DNA of 64,000 nucleotides from NCBI RefSeq assembly GCF_000149955.1, contig NC_030998.1:186001-250000 (forward strand), written 5' to 3'. The DNA comes from Fusarium oxysporum f. sp. lycopersici 4287 (Eukaryota; Ascomycota; Sordariomycetes; Hypocreales; Nectriaceae). The notes under the pieces were generated by a model. That model was not told the DNA's origin. It saw only the letters and a program-made list of their open reading frames with translations, and searched no databases. Made by a program: the position numbers and the translations under genes. Shown here one piece after another: positions 1 to 10,138 of this stretch. Every line of letters starts with the position of its first letter. Position 1 is the first letter of the stretch.

Positions 1-2
1 AA

Positions 3-1405
3 GCCTACGGCAACGGCACAACCTATGAACCCAACACCACCTCAACTCTCCGTCCAACAAGAGCCGGTCTCGCTGAAAATGCCTCAACAAGCCATCCAGA
101 ATCTGATGACCCAGCCCTTGAAGCTTCACGCATCGCTGATAGCACAGTCCCTGATGGTGGCTACGGCTGGGTCGTAATCGGTGCCTGCGCCGTCGTAGCC
201 TGGTGGGTTATCGGACTCAGCTACGTCTGGGGCGTTTACCAAAATGCCCTGGTTGAGCGAAACGTCGGATCTCCTCTGGCCTTGTCCTTCTGCGGTTCGT
301 TGTCGCCAGCTTTGATGGCTACCGTTGGAGTCATCGTGTCGAGAATGCTACGAACGTTCGGGACACGCAAACTTAGCTCCGTCGGAATCATTCTCATGGC
401 TCTTTCTCTCATTGGCGCGAGTTTCGTCACAGATCATCTTGTTGGATTGATCTTTCTCCCTGGTATTCCTCTTGGTCTCGGTATGGCTGGTTGCTTCATG
501 TCGTTCTCCCTCGCTCCGGCGCAGTACTTTATGAAGAAGAGAGGACTGGCCAATGGCATAGTTTATGCTGGGGGTGGATTTGGAGGTGCGATTATGAGTA
601 TTGCGACCAACTCTCTCATTGAAAAACATAGCGTTGAGTGGGCTTTTCGCATCACAGGCATCCTCATCGCTCTTTCGGGACTTCCAGCCGCCCTGCTGAT
701 TAAAGAGAGGGTACCTTTGGCAAAGACCGGAATCGTTGACTGGAGACTCTTTCGACAACTCAACTTTGCTATTCTCTTCTTTGCCGCTGGCATCGGTATC
801 TTCCCTCTTCTAGTCCCACCTTACTTCCTTCCCCTCTACTCTCGATCTATGGGTCTGAGTACAAACACTGGTGCTGGACTTGTTGCAGGCTTCAGTTTTG
901 CATCTGCTGTAGGACGAATCATGAGTGGATATCTCTGTGATAAATTCGGGCCGTTGAATACCCTTGCGGCCTTCTTCCTTGGAAATGCACTCACCATGCT
1001 TGCCCTCTGGCCTGCATCAACGACTCTCACACCTTTGGCTGTATTCGCAGTGCTCAATGGTTTGATGAATGGTGGATTCTTTTCTTCTATGCCAACTGTT
1101 GTCGGCAATGTTTTCGGGTCTGCCAGGGTATCAACAGCTATGGGTATGGTGATTGTTGGCTGGGTAGCCGGTTATCTTTTCGTAAGTTCACATACCACTC
1201 GCCTCGATTGATGATAAAGCCTGTCTAACACTCATAGGGCTCTCCCATTGCTGGTTTCCTTCTTCAAGCGCATGGAGGTGCAGATGAGGGGCTGGGTGCA
1301 TATCGACCGGCCATGTTCTACGCTGGCTCGATGTCAGCAATTGCCACTGTTTTGACTGTTATCTTACGGTTGAGAATCAACAAGAAGTTGATGGCAAAGG
1401 TTTAG
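3..1405 (+). CDS. MFS monocarboxylate-type transporter, 5' end outside window
   Basis: Proton-linked monocarboxylate porter-like major facilitator of the plasma membrane; the substrate cannot be told from sequence. The frame is open from base 3. A polar N-terminal stretch is followed by PDGGYGWVVIGAC, the signature that opens helix 1 in the fungal monocarboxylate transporter family, and then by successive hydrophobic segments typical of the 12-helix fold. Exon 1 runs to 1181. A 56-base intron (1182-1237, GTAAGT...CATAG) joins exon 2 (1238-1405), which supplies the last helices and a short basic tail ending KKLMAKV. The start codon is not in the window, but by length only a few residues are missing. 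Its position next to a metabolite cluster is compatible with uptake or export of an acid, which is inference. Confidence 0.88.
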
Positions 1406-1608
1406 AATGTAGCTTCAAGGTGTTTAAATAGGGTCAAGGATACAGATTGGGGAGAAATCCCCTAGGACTACAGCAAAAGGTCTGCAATAGTTCAAATGTA
1501 TGTATAAAATAGATAGACAAGAAGAGTATGTCACCAGTGTAACATGTTGTATTTCTCCACTCCTGAAGGGAAATAGTATACTTTAAGAGCTTTACTACAT
1601 GCCCCGAA

Positions 1609-1812
1609 TTATTTCTTCTCTTTCTTCTTGTTGGCAATACAAGTTGGACATCGTTCATTGGTTGTTGTGTACTCCACCGAAGTCGGGTAATGAACCCCGA
1701 TGCAGCGACCATCCTTTTTGTAGCCCTCACACATTATGGTAGGCTGGAAAGTTGTGTTAAGAACGTAAAAGCAGACGTGGCATTTTGTCACGTCTCGTTT
1801 GGTGGTGCACAT
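1609..1812 (-). CDS. Small cysteine-rich protein, array member 1
   Basis: A 67-residue protein with no signal peptide and no membrane segment. It has seven cysteines at residues 2, 11, 14, 28, 37, 55 and 58, arranged C-X8-C-X2-C-X13-C-X8-C-X17-C-X2-C, and a lysine-rich C-terminus. The same layout, including Cys as residue 2, recurs in the three intact ORFs on the same strand at 2951-3142, 3818-4024 and 4411-4635, and partly at 2340-2465. This shared pattern is the main reason to call such a short ORF a gene. The two terminal CxxC pairs could bind a metal such as zinc; that is inference and no function is known to me. The bases before the start (TCAAG-ATGTG) are shared with members at 4024 and, with one extra G, at 2465. 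Confidence 0.7.
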   Translation of the reverse strand: MCTTKRDVTKCHVCFYVLNTTFQPTIMCEGYKKDGRCIGVHYPTSVEYTTTNERCPTCIANKKKEKK

Positions 1813-2339
1813 CTTGAGTGAGGAGTATTACACGACGTATAAGCTGCCTGGTTGTGGTATGTGGCTTGTATCAAACTGTAATATTGCTGGGAAGGGTATC
1901 CTTTTTTAAGTTTCAGGCAGGGCAATTGGAGTTCTGGAAATGTAATTTATAGTCCTCATTTGTTGGTGAACCGTTGAGGAACACTGTTAGAACAGAGATA
2001 CAATCATTACCTGATATATTTTTATTAGGCCTCAATGTGCTGCTTATGCAGTCCCTCGATGTTCCTGTCGAGATCTCGGTTATAATCACGAATTACATTC
2101 ATATTATCACAGTTCTAATCAAATCCAAACCTCTAAGCGTTACACTTCAAATGAGGTTGTATTAGTGAATCACGGCATCAATTTAGCTACCTGACTTATT
2201 CAGTTCCATGTCTCTTCCCTTTGCGAGGCAGCTAACTACCCGGATGAGCAACCAGGCTCACAAATAATGCATTTGTCTTCCTTCTTCCGTTCTATGCAAT
2301 GACTGCATTCATGAAACCTGTCAGCTGTCAATTGATATT

Positions 2340-2465
2340 TTACCTAAGACAAGCGGCGCGCCCCCTTTCTAGATATCTCCGGCATTGTCGAAGAACATGC
2401 ATTGTTCTTAAAATCTCACCACCGCAAGTTTTGCAGATCAACACTGTGCCCGGAATGATACACAT
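2340..2465 (-). pseudogene. Truncated copy of the small cysteine-rich family
   Basis: A 41-residue reading frame beginning Met-Cys, with cysteines at 2, 11, 14, 28 and 39. This reproduces the N-terminal half of the neighbouring family (C-X8-C-X2-C-X13-C), then stops right after the fifth cysteine, so the conserved C-x-G and the final CxxC are missing. The same phase is open upstream as far as 2657, but the conserved Met-Cys start places the family homology at 2465. Bases before the start (CTCAAGG-ATGTG) resemble those of members 1 and 3. It is either a decayed copy or a gene whose 3' part is reached through an unrecognised intron. Downstream on the minus strand another phase encodes CSHC and CIIC, but the only GT-AG that would join it is 26 bases, too short to trust. 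Confidence 0.5.
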
Positions 2466-2950
2466 CCTTGAGGTGAATTTTGAGCTTGGAGTTGATAATG
2501 GGTTAGACAACGGGATATTGGGGAACTGATAGCGCGGGAAAGGGGAGGCTCTTGGTGGTGCGCCCCCTTTAAATAGCCTGCTCGTCCCATCAGTCGTGCG
2601 GCGGTGAAAATCTGAGGTGCTTTTTTCTGCACAACTGTGAGCTGCACCTTTCGACATTGATCCAACTCTCCCGTACTGGAGAGTCAGTTGTTCAACGCAA
2701 GTAGCGATCTAAGCATTCTGCATGGGCTAATCACAACCGAAAGACTCTCGAGGCGGCTCAGGTTATGTGCTGCATGCCTGCAACACCTGAAACGGTCGTT
2801 AATGGTGTTAATCGGAGACCTGTTACATTACAACACAGCGACCTTCACATATATAATGCAGATGTGGTTTAATGACGGTATTTATTTTGCCAGCTGAAAG
2901 CTACCACGCATTATCCTGCCCCTCAATTCGACTCGCCTACCTGGCCCCTT

Positions 2951-3142
2951 TCACTTCTTATCATTCTCCTTGCATTTAGGGCAGTGAGTCTTTAGTAGCC
3001 ACTTGAAGTTTTCTGGGTAAGTGATCCCGCTACAGCCTTTCCCATCCTTGTAGCTCTCGCATTGCTTAGGTACGGCGTGTGTCTCCTTAATTTTATGGTA
3101 GCATGTCCCGCACTTCTTGATCTCGACGTTAATTGTGCACAT
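2951..3142 (-). CDS. Small cysteine-rich protein, array member 2
   Basis: A 63-residue protein with cysteines at 2, 11, 14, 28, 37, 54 and 57, the same spacing as member 1 apart from one residue less before the last pair. The frame is open further upstream to 3316, but the internal Met-Cys at 3142 was chosen because all family members start Met-Cys and the upstream 58 residues have no counterpart in the others. It is hydrophilic and lysine-rich, lacks a signal peptide, and ends in a CPKC pair followed by a short charged tail. Function unknown. The regular CxxC pairs suggest a small metal-binding fold (inference). Confidence 0.7.
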   Translation of the reverse strand: MCTINVEIKKCGTCYHKIKETHAVPKQCESYKDGKGCSGITYPENFKWLLKTHCPKCKENDKK

Positions 3143-3817
3143 ATTTGCGGTCGGAAAGGTCGTATAGTGGAGTGTGTAATAGTGTGAGTGTTGGTTTGCT
3201 TGGAAGTTGATGTCCTGGGAGAATGAGGAGACCAGAGTGTTAGGCCTGGTTCTCTTTAAGTACTCAAACCGTCTCGCCAATGGCCTTGTGAATGTGTGGG
3301 AATGCTGCTTAGACATGGTAAATCACCAACTACTTCAATGCAATGAATCAGTCATCCTGCGCCAAGGTGAACAGCACAGGCAGTCAATGGAGGAAATTAT
3401 GTGTTACCATTCACAACAAGGAACGAGGCGATAATCACTGGCCTAGGGACCTCTGAATCCTCTAAGAATTTCCGAAGAATGAGTACAGAATCTTCAATGT
3501 TGTGTGTTGGTCAGAGAAGGGTTATAATACCTTGCGCCGACTTTTGTACAGCTATTCAAGATCTGTAAAAGCCGGAATTCAATACCATTGTCTTGCAGAG
3601 CTGAACATCACTGACTTGGGGATGTCTCCAATTAATTTATACGGCTGGAAGCTTTCAGAGTGGCTTATCTCACTTTACTCATGCATCAAGTTATCGTTGG
3701 TACAGCTATATTTGTCATGTGATGATGTCGCTGTAACCCTTGAACTTCAATTTCTTGTCTGAGCTAAGCTACTATCTGACGCAAAAGCTCCCCCTTGCTG
3801 GTATTTGCCATCTTGGT

Positions 3818-4024
3818 TCAAGCTGCAGTTGCAGCATAAGGCTTAGGCTTTGCGCATTCCGGACAGGCATCAGTATCCCTCGTCGTCTCGACTTTAATTT
3901 CTGGTTTCTCCCCGCTGCATTTTCCTTTCTTCACCAGGCCGTCGCATTTTGCCTGAGATCGTTCTGCATCCAGTTCGTACCCGCTTTTCTTGCACTTAGC
4001 CTTTGTCTTTGTCCATTGACACAT
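3818..4024 (-). CDS. Small cysteine-rich protein, array member 3 (one Cys replaced by Ser)
   Basis: A 68-residue protein with cysteines at 2, 11, 27, 36, 54 and 57. The position equivalent to the second cysteine of the first CxxC pair is serine (C-K-K-S), so this copy has six rather than seven. The rest of the pattern is kept, including C-S-G after the fifth position and CPEC near the C-terminus. The tail is Ala/Pro-rich. The start context (TTCAAG-ATGTG) matches member 1. No signal peptide. The lost cysteine predicts altered or absent metal binding at that site if the CxxC pairs are ligands, which is inference. Confidence 0.68.
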   Translation of the reverse strand: MCQWTKTKAKCKKSGYELDAERSQAKCDGLVKKGKCSGEKPEIKVETTRDTDACPECAKPKPYAATAA

Positions 4025-4410
4025 CTTGAAGAAGTTTTGGTATGTTAGCTAGTATATGAAGGTGTTGCTTTGTAATTTACGCTTGTTTTAATTCTTTAGG
4101 ATTATTTTGGTTCAGAATTTATTACGTTTGCTCTAATTTATACCTTGAATGGTTTTGTGAATGTGCACCAACCCATGGCCTAAAGGACGTGATTGAGGTT
4201 GGTCTCAAAGAGAGGACCGGCAGGTCTCGTAGTTCTAGTGGAGTGGAAAGAAGAGTCAATGCACCGCACAAGTGGAAACGATGTTCACAGCCCATTCACA
4301 GTCGAGGAACAACAATGGGGGAGTCATACCATCTTCCAAATACATTCCTTTGACCTTGACGTTATGTCTAGTTCATCACACTTTTCCTGTTAACCTCCTC
4401 GCCTTCCTCC

Positions 4411-4635
4411 CTACGCTGCAGGCTGGTCTGGCTGGTCTGGCTCTTCTGGCTCAGGGGGTGGGCATTTCGCACAATTCTCTCTGTCAACATGTTTGATATT
4501 TGTGACCCGCTCCTTCTTCACCCCTTTGCATAGACTGCCATTCAGGACATCTTCGCAATCTATCTTTGGACTTTCTGCATCAATCTCGTGGTAGCACCAA
4601 TCGCACTTGGTAATCCTGTTTTCGATATGACACAT
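4411..4635 (-). CDS. Small cysteine-rich protein, array member 4
   Basis: A 74-residue protein with cysteines at 2, 11, 14, 27, 36, 55 and 58. The core (first pair CDWC, then C, then C-K-G, then CAKC) aligns with the other members. It ends in an acidic, proline-rich tail (PPPEPEEPDQP) that the others lack. The frame is open six codons upstream (4653), but the Met-Cys start at 4635 fits the family. This is the member nearest the biosynthetic block that starts at 5513. No function can be assigned. Confidence 0.68.
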   Translation of the reverse strand: MCHIENRITKCDWCYHEIDAESPKIDCEDVLNGSLCKGVKKERVTNIKHVDRENCAKCPPPEPEEPDQPDQPAA

Positions 4636-4653
4636 TATGAATGGTGAAAGCAA

Positions 4654-5512
4654 TCGCTTGTGGAGAGTCTCAATAGATGGTGATTTGTTGGTTTCGTTCT
4701 TTTCGTTCTTTTCGTTTAGGTTGCCTTAAGGTAGTTGATCCGAGAACCCAATCTCCCTGTCTAATACTCGGCCTTATATCTACACTACAGTCAACTGTAT
4801 GTACATTCAGAGGGCCAAGGGAGCTGGATCAATACTTCCGAGTAGCCTGTGAATCTACTTCTGGGAAAGTGATGCTGTGCCCACAGCGAGAGCGGTAGCT
4901 ACTCAACGCGAATGGCCAGACGCAACATCATGCTGTGATACGAGGCTCGAAAAGCTTCCACTGATTGACTGTGCGATTAATGTCTCACTGTCATTTGGTT
5001 GAAGCTGACTCCATCAGTGAGACGCTGGATAGCTCAGCGAGGATGCAGCTGAATGCCCAATTCCTTTTGCTTTCACTTCGTGCATAATCTTTGACTTTAG
5101 CTCCCTTCTAAATGCGAAATAAAGATGTGTGAAGATGCGTATTTTGCATTGAAATCTCTCATGATGCCGTTGATATTCAGGCCTTTTTTTGCAGCACAAA
5201 ACGAGTAGCTGAAGGCTATGCATCCTTATGGCTTCCTTTGGGCTGTTTCTGCATTTAACAGCCGTATTGTGCATTTAAGTACTCTCTATTGATACTAGCT
5301 GTTGCTGTTGTCACACCTTCCTCTTTTGTTTGCATTATTCCCTCCGAATAATTGCATCATAATTACTGGGGGCCGAGATAGTCTACCCCGCTCCGTCTTA
5401 TCTTCCAAAAGCTTCAACCTGGCCTCAATTTCGTTTGATCTAGTGCAGCTCGGCACAAGAGAAGTAATTACAATTGTGCTCTGAAGACGAGTACTGTCGC
5501 ATCAATTTGAAG
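4654..5512. other. Intergenic, no gene supported
   Basis: Short ORFs here show no homology pattern, no family cysteine layout and no convincing intron structure. The stretch carries the 5' side of the class V PLP enzyme gene. A T-rich tract around 5185 is the only simple feature noticed. Confidence 0.5.
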
Positions 5513-6868
5513 ATGTCCCAATCACAGCTTGACATCAAGGCGCTTCGAGCAAAGTTCCCGGCTCTTCAGCAAGACCAAGTCTTTCTCGACAATGCTGGCG
5601 GGAGTCAGATTCTAGGGGCTGCGGCTGACTCGTGCGTTTTGCTATTAATTTGGGAGTCTTTCTGTTCTCACGAACTTGATAGGATACGAGACTACCTCAT
5701 CACCTCGAATGTGCAGATGGGTGCATCATATGGCGTAGGCAAACTCTCAGCAACAAAAGTGGACAAGGGCTACGAAGCGGCTGCACGATACATCAATGCA
5801 CTGCCTGACGAAATTGGTACCCTGGATATCCGGAAAGAAGGTTATAAGGCACTCAGCTTACGGATAATCTAGTATACGGCGCCTCTTCAACCCAATTGCT
5901 ACGCAACCTCGCACTGGCTCTCACCTTCGCTCAAGGCGATGAGATTATCGTATCAACTCTCGACCACGAGGCAAACATCGCGCCATGGCTAGATCTGGCT
6001 GAGAGACAAGGGCTCAACATCAAGTGGTGGACTCCAGAAGGCCAAGGCAACAACCCCAAGCTGACAGTCGAGAGCCTAAAGCCACTCTTATCCGACAGGA
6101 CGAGATTTCTTGCCTTGACTCATTGCACTAACCTGCTTGGATCAATCCACGATATCAAGGCCATCGCTGCAGCTGCTCATGAGTATCCAAATGTTTTTGT
6201 TTGTGTCGATGGGGTAGCTTACGCGCCTCACCGACCCATGGACGTTAAAGACCTCGGAGTTGACTTCTACTGTCTCTCATGGTACAAAGTCTTTGGCCCT
6301 CACATTGCAATGCTCTACGGCAGTCGTGAGGCTCAGAAGCAGCTTCGTCCATTGGGCCACTACTTCAATCCCGCTGAAAGTCTGTCCGACAAGGCTGGAT
6401 TCTCTGCTGGAAGCTATGAGTTGATAGCAAGTATATCCGTCGTGGTTGACCACCTTCTTGCTGAAAGCTGGGATAAGAGCATTCAGCAAGAGACGGAAAT
6501 CCAAAAACTACTCCTCGACTACCTGACCAAACGAGATGACGCAACGATTTACGGAGAACCGAGTTCGGACCCCAGCAAGCGTTTACCCATTGTCAGCTTC
6601 ACCATTGATGGATGGAACTCTCGAAGTGTCGTAGCAGCTATCGAAGCCAACTCGAATCTCGGCCTGAAACATGGCCACTTTTACTCTCATCGTTTGGTAA
6701 AAGAGGTCCTCGATCTTGATACAACTGACGGCGTTGTTCGAGTAAGCATGGCACATTATAACACTCGTAAGTCATGCGAAAGATTTGATGTTGCACTACT
6801 AACTCCTATTAGGTGAGGAAATCCAGACAGTTATAGATACCTTACAGAACATCATTGTCAAGAAATGA
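5513..6868 (+). CDS. Class V aminotransferase-fold PLP enzyme (desulfurase-like, lacking the desulfurase Cys)
   Basis: Four exons (5513-5631, 5683-5816, 5873-6766, 6813-6868) give about 400 residues, the usual length for this family. The N-terminus has FLDNAGGSQ, where substrate binds in cysteine desulfurase-like enzymes. TLDHEAN and CVDGVAYAPH supply the PLP-ring His and Asp, and SWYKVFGPH contains the expected Schiff-base lysine. In true desulfurases the late RxGHxC loop carries a catalytic cysteine; here the equivalent stretch reads LKHGHFYSHRL, without Cys. That argues for another reaction, such as epimerisation, lyase or transamination chemistry. It converges on the Zn2Cys6 gene with only 70 bases between stop codons, so the 3' UTRs probably overlap. 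A role in supplying a modified amino acid to the cluster is plausible but unproven. Confidence 0.87.
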
Positions 6869-6938
6869 CAACAATATGGATAGAGTGGAAGATAAAAACA
6901 AGATACACAGATTAAACAATAGGGTTTCAGTTTTTCGC

Positions 6939-9316
6939 TCAAGTATTATCGAAGTCTCCAACTCCAGGATCTCTTCTCCACGCAGAAACATCCCACCCAA
7001 AAGGCACAGAGCCAGTTAGATAACCCTCGGTCCCCGGGCCATAGTCATGCCTTTCCTTGAGGCTATCCTCAGGCGGAAACAGGCCATTCGGGACCTCATC
7101 CTCAGCCATATTAAACGGTGAGGCGAGGTGGTGAGCAAAGTTAATATCAGCGTTGACAGATGCTTCGACAATGGTAGGATACGGCATGCTAGCCTCAGAA
7201 CCTCCTTTAAGAAGTGTAAGGGGATAGCAAAGTAGCTCTTGTAGCTCATACATCAGGCGATGAAGCCTGGTGTCGCCTCTAGATTCGATAAATAGGTAAG
7301 AGTCGTCGTCTAATGGTCCGTCTTCGTAGGAACCAGGATCCTCTGACGTGTCTTGTTGGGGTTCTGGTAAATACTCTCTTATGATGTCTTGATATTTTGT
7401 GACTCGTGTATAGAAGCTGTGTGCTATCCTGTCTTTTGTAGCACATAAAGCAAGGATCTCAATGCATGTCCTTGAAGGAGTTACGTCTTGCTGCCTGAAT
7501 GCTGTGGTGCCCCCGACAAGGAAGCTTTTGATAGCAGTTAAGTTCAGCATCAAGAAGGTGACATAGCATTGATACCTAAGTATTCTGTTAGCTTTATTCA
7601 AAGGCTAGAGGAAAAAATGTGGAGCCAAAGAAGGAGAGCGTAAGAAAGATTGCATCTTACATAGTCAGCCAGCAGTTCTTCACCACAGCTTTCTCCTCGA
7701 GTATCAGTCCAAGAAGTCGAGCTGAGTTGCGAGCAGCATGTATGCCTTCGAAGATAGCAGCCTTGACTTCCGGATCCCAGGTACACGCCGCTATATCCCT
7801 TTGAGTCGCAAGCACAGCCCGAGTTTTGAGAATCAAGGCGGACATGTAGAAAAGGTGCATGTAAAAAGTCACCCGGCGCTGGTCAGGAGATATCTCTGGT
7901 GTATGGACCAACGTCTCGAGATGCATGTAAGCAGGGAGGCTAGATCGCCATAACCCAAGGTCGTCATGCATTTGTCTCAGGATAGTGGGCGATAAGACTC
8001 TAAAGGATGCCACGGTTCGGACGATGTTGGCCTTCAGGACTGTGATTTGAGCCATCTTCTGTTGTAGAACACCGAGAACAGGGTCATCAGCTGCGGAATC
8101 GAGAGCGCCGGTGTTGTCGATCTGCTCCCTTGTTTCCTGGGGAAAGCATCAGCAAAAGAAGTAGCTAGGAGCTCTTATTGACTTACGTGAATACATCGAG
8201 AGACCTCAGGGCTGGGAATATGCCCAAGAGTGGCCGTCACCCAGCTCCGTATCGTGATAAGTGCCGCGAAAGTCTTGATATATCCGTTGAAATCTTGTTC
8301 TGACAGACCCGGCGGCTTTTTGCCAACGCATAATCCGCTTGAGGATCCAAGCAGGATACCCCAATCTTCAAAACCGCTCAGCAATGCGAGACCTTTTTGG
8401 GGAGGAAATGTATGGGCCTACCTGTATAAGAGATTGCCAACGATGACTTGGCGATAACATTGTAGATCCCTAAACAACAGCATATCCGCATCGCCCGCAG
8501 AGGAGCCTGCTCCACGACATAATCAAGAAACAGCCGAGCTTTCTGGTAGAACGGCGTACATACCGATGCATTGCCGTTTGGTAGAGTTTGTCGATCGTAT
8601 TGAAAGCCCAATGCAGATATAGCCAGCAACTCCCCGTAAGCAACTTTTCTGCTGGCAACCTGATCTGGCTTGGCTTCTTGAAAAGTATCGAGAATCAAAT
8701 TGGCTTCCTTCCTCGTGTAAATAGGAAACATGTTACCCATGTATAAGAAGTAACAATCGACGCCATCTCGCAAGGCTTGGATAGCCACGTCCGAGATCTC
8801 GGTTGACAAGAGCTCGTTCTCGAAGAGTAGATTGCAGTCGTAGATCTGTTGACTCCATCTCAGCCTGGCACTCGGTGGATCTCTACAAGCTGAGGCAGTA
8901 CTACTGCCCTCACTTTTCACAAACTCAAGCGCCGCCTCAATGCCGAAACCATCGCGGATCCGCTCAAACAGACTATTAGCTTCATTCGCAGGCCGTTCCT
9001 GGAGATACCGATACAGCGCCGCGAACGATTCAACGTTCTCTTGCAGAGCCTGCTGTCGTCTTATGAGGATCTCTGTTCTGCTGCCCTGGACTGTGTATAC
9101 GCAGCTTCGGCCTTTTGACACGCAAGGCCCGCATTCGGGACGGTTGCCATCGCATTTTATCTTTTTCAGCTTGCAGGGTTGGCAGGCTGAGATGACCTTT
9201 GATTTCCGCGGGATTATCAAGTGGCTGGTGGACCTTGGTGCGGATGGGGTGGCGGGCGTTGTTGTTGGACGGGGTAGGATTGGTCTGGGGGGTATTGAGG
9301 ATGAAGAAGGTTCCAT
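6939..9316 (-). CDS. Zn(II)2Cys6 transcription factor with fungal-specific TF domain
   Basis: Nuclear regulator of about 728 residues in four exons (9316-8422, 8365-8187, 8136-7661, 7575-6939); all three introns keep frame. A Pro/Thr/Ser-rich N-terminus precedes the binuclear zinc cluster near residues 40-70, seen as ACQPCKLKKIKCDGNRPECG then C...C. The middle holds the fungal-specific transcription factor domain, with AKSSLAISYT joined across intron 1 to DWGILLG. It lies between the PLP enzyme and the ABC exporter and is divergent from the latter, so it is the best candidate for the pathway-specific activator. Its own promoter contains a dense GATA array (9433-9465), suggesting nitrogen control. 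Target genes are inferred from position only. Confidence 0.9.
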
Positions 9317-9432
9317 TGTTGCCTTGGCCGTTGGCTCAAGTCGGCTGATGCTTTAGAGAGGTTGGTGAGCTGTTGGGTACCGCCACATTTGTGCAGAGGC
9401 GAGACCGAGTTTGCCACTTCCGCTTTATATCC

Positions 9433-9465
9433 TATCTTATCTTATCTATGGTATCTTATCTTATC
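9433..9465 (-). promoter_or_regulatory. Cluster of six GATA motifs upstream of the Zn2Cys6 gene
   Basis: Six TATC motifs occur in 33 bases (at 9433, 9438, 9443, 9452, 9457 and 9462), all in one orientation. On the minus strand they read as GATA, mostly AGATAAG-like, about 120-150 bases upstream of the regulator's start codon. HGATAR sites are the known targets of AreA/Nit2-type nitrogen regulators and related fungal GATA factors. Density and common orientation make a functional array likely, though a simple repeat expansion would look the same. Confidence 0.6.
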
Positions 9466-10006
9466 GCTTCCAATACTAAACAACCTATACTCTATACTAA
9501 ACTAATTAGTTTACTATTAGGCATTTATCCAGATAACAGTTTAAGACATAAATACTCTATCACTCTTGAAACTTCCCATAGAGGCGAAAGTATTTTCTTT
9601 GTCTACTATGGATCATTTGAGGAGTATTAAAGGAGCCGTTACTGTAAGCCAAGGTATGAACAACTGCAACAACCATCTCATCAGCATAGCTTTCAGGTTC
9701 TCAAAGGCAGATAATGTCTCCATACTGGGACACCCCTCCACCCCATGTCCCGCTGTAGATCCCGTATTCCAGAAGGATCATCCTAGCCTGGAACTACCAA
9801 GAGCCGCCAAGCACGACCAAGCAAATCCTTTAACATCAATAATACTTTATCTCAAGAGATCCCTCTGTCAATGTAAACCATTTTCAAAAGCTGTAATTCT
9901 AAGTCAGCGGCTTTTCACGTTGCACAAAGCGCACCGCATGTCAGCAGATCCCATATTAAAGTTCCATCCGATCGGGCTGACTATTCCTCCGAGCCAACCC
10001 CCGGTT

Positions 10007-10021
10007 CCTGATCCTGATCCT
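10007..10021 (+). promoter_or_regulatory. TGATCC tandem repeat upstream of the ABC transporter
   Basis: CCTGATCCTGATCCT sits about 120 bases before the chosen ABC transporter start, in the divergent promoter shared with the Zn2Cys6 gene. A longer version of the same repeat lies before the NRPS at 52380-52413. It may be a common binding element; no factor is known to me for it. Confidence 0.35.
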
Positions 10022-10103
10022 TCAATTGGAATGGTAGCCCAAACCATTCGATTAGATCTCTGGTTGTCCCTTGATTTCTGCTAAGGGTTGATCGTTCTGT
10101 TTG

Positions 10104-10122
10104 TTTCTGATCGAATCAGAAA
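10104..10122 (+). promoter_or_regulatory. Inverted repeat just before the ABC transporter start
   Basis: TTTCTGAT-CGA-ATCAGAAA is an 8-base perfect stem with a 3-base spacer, ending 17 bases before the preferred start codon at 10139. It could act as DNA (dimeric site) or in the 5' leader RNA as a hairpin. An upstream in-frame ATG exists at 10088; if that is the true start, the palindrome lies in coding sequence. Confidence 0.3.
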
Positions 10123-10138
10123 ATCCGAATTCCGAAGA

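Noticed and set aside
3143..3316. N-terminal extension of array member 2
   Set aside because: None of the other members has it, and the family start is Met-Cys.
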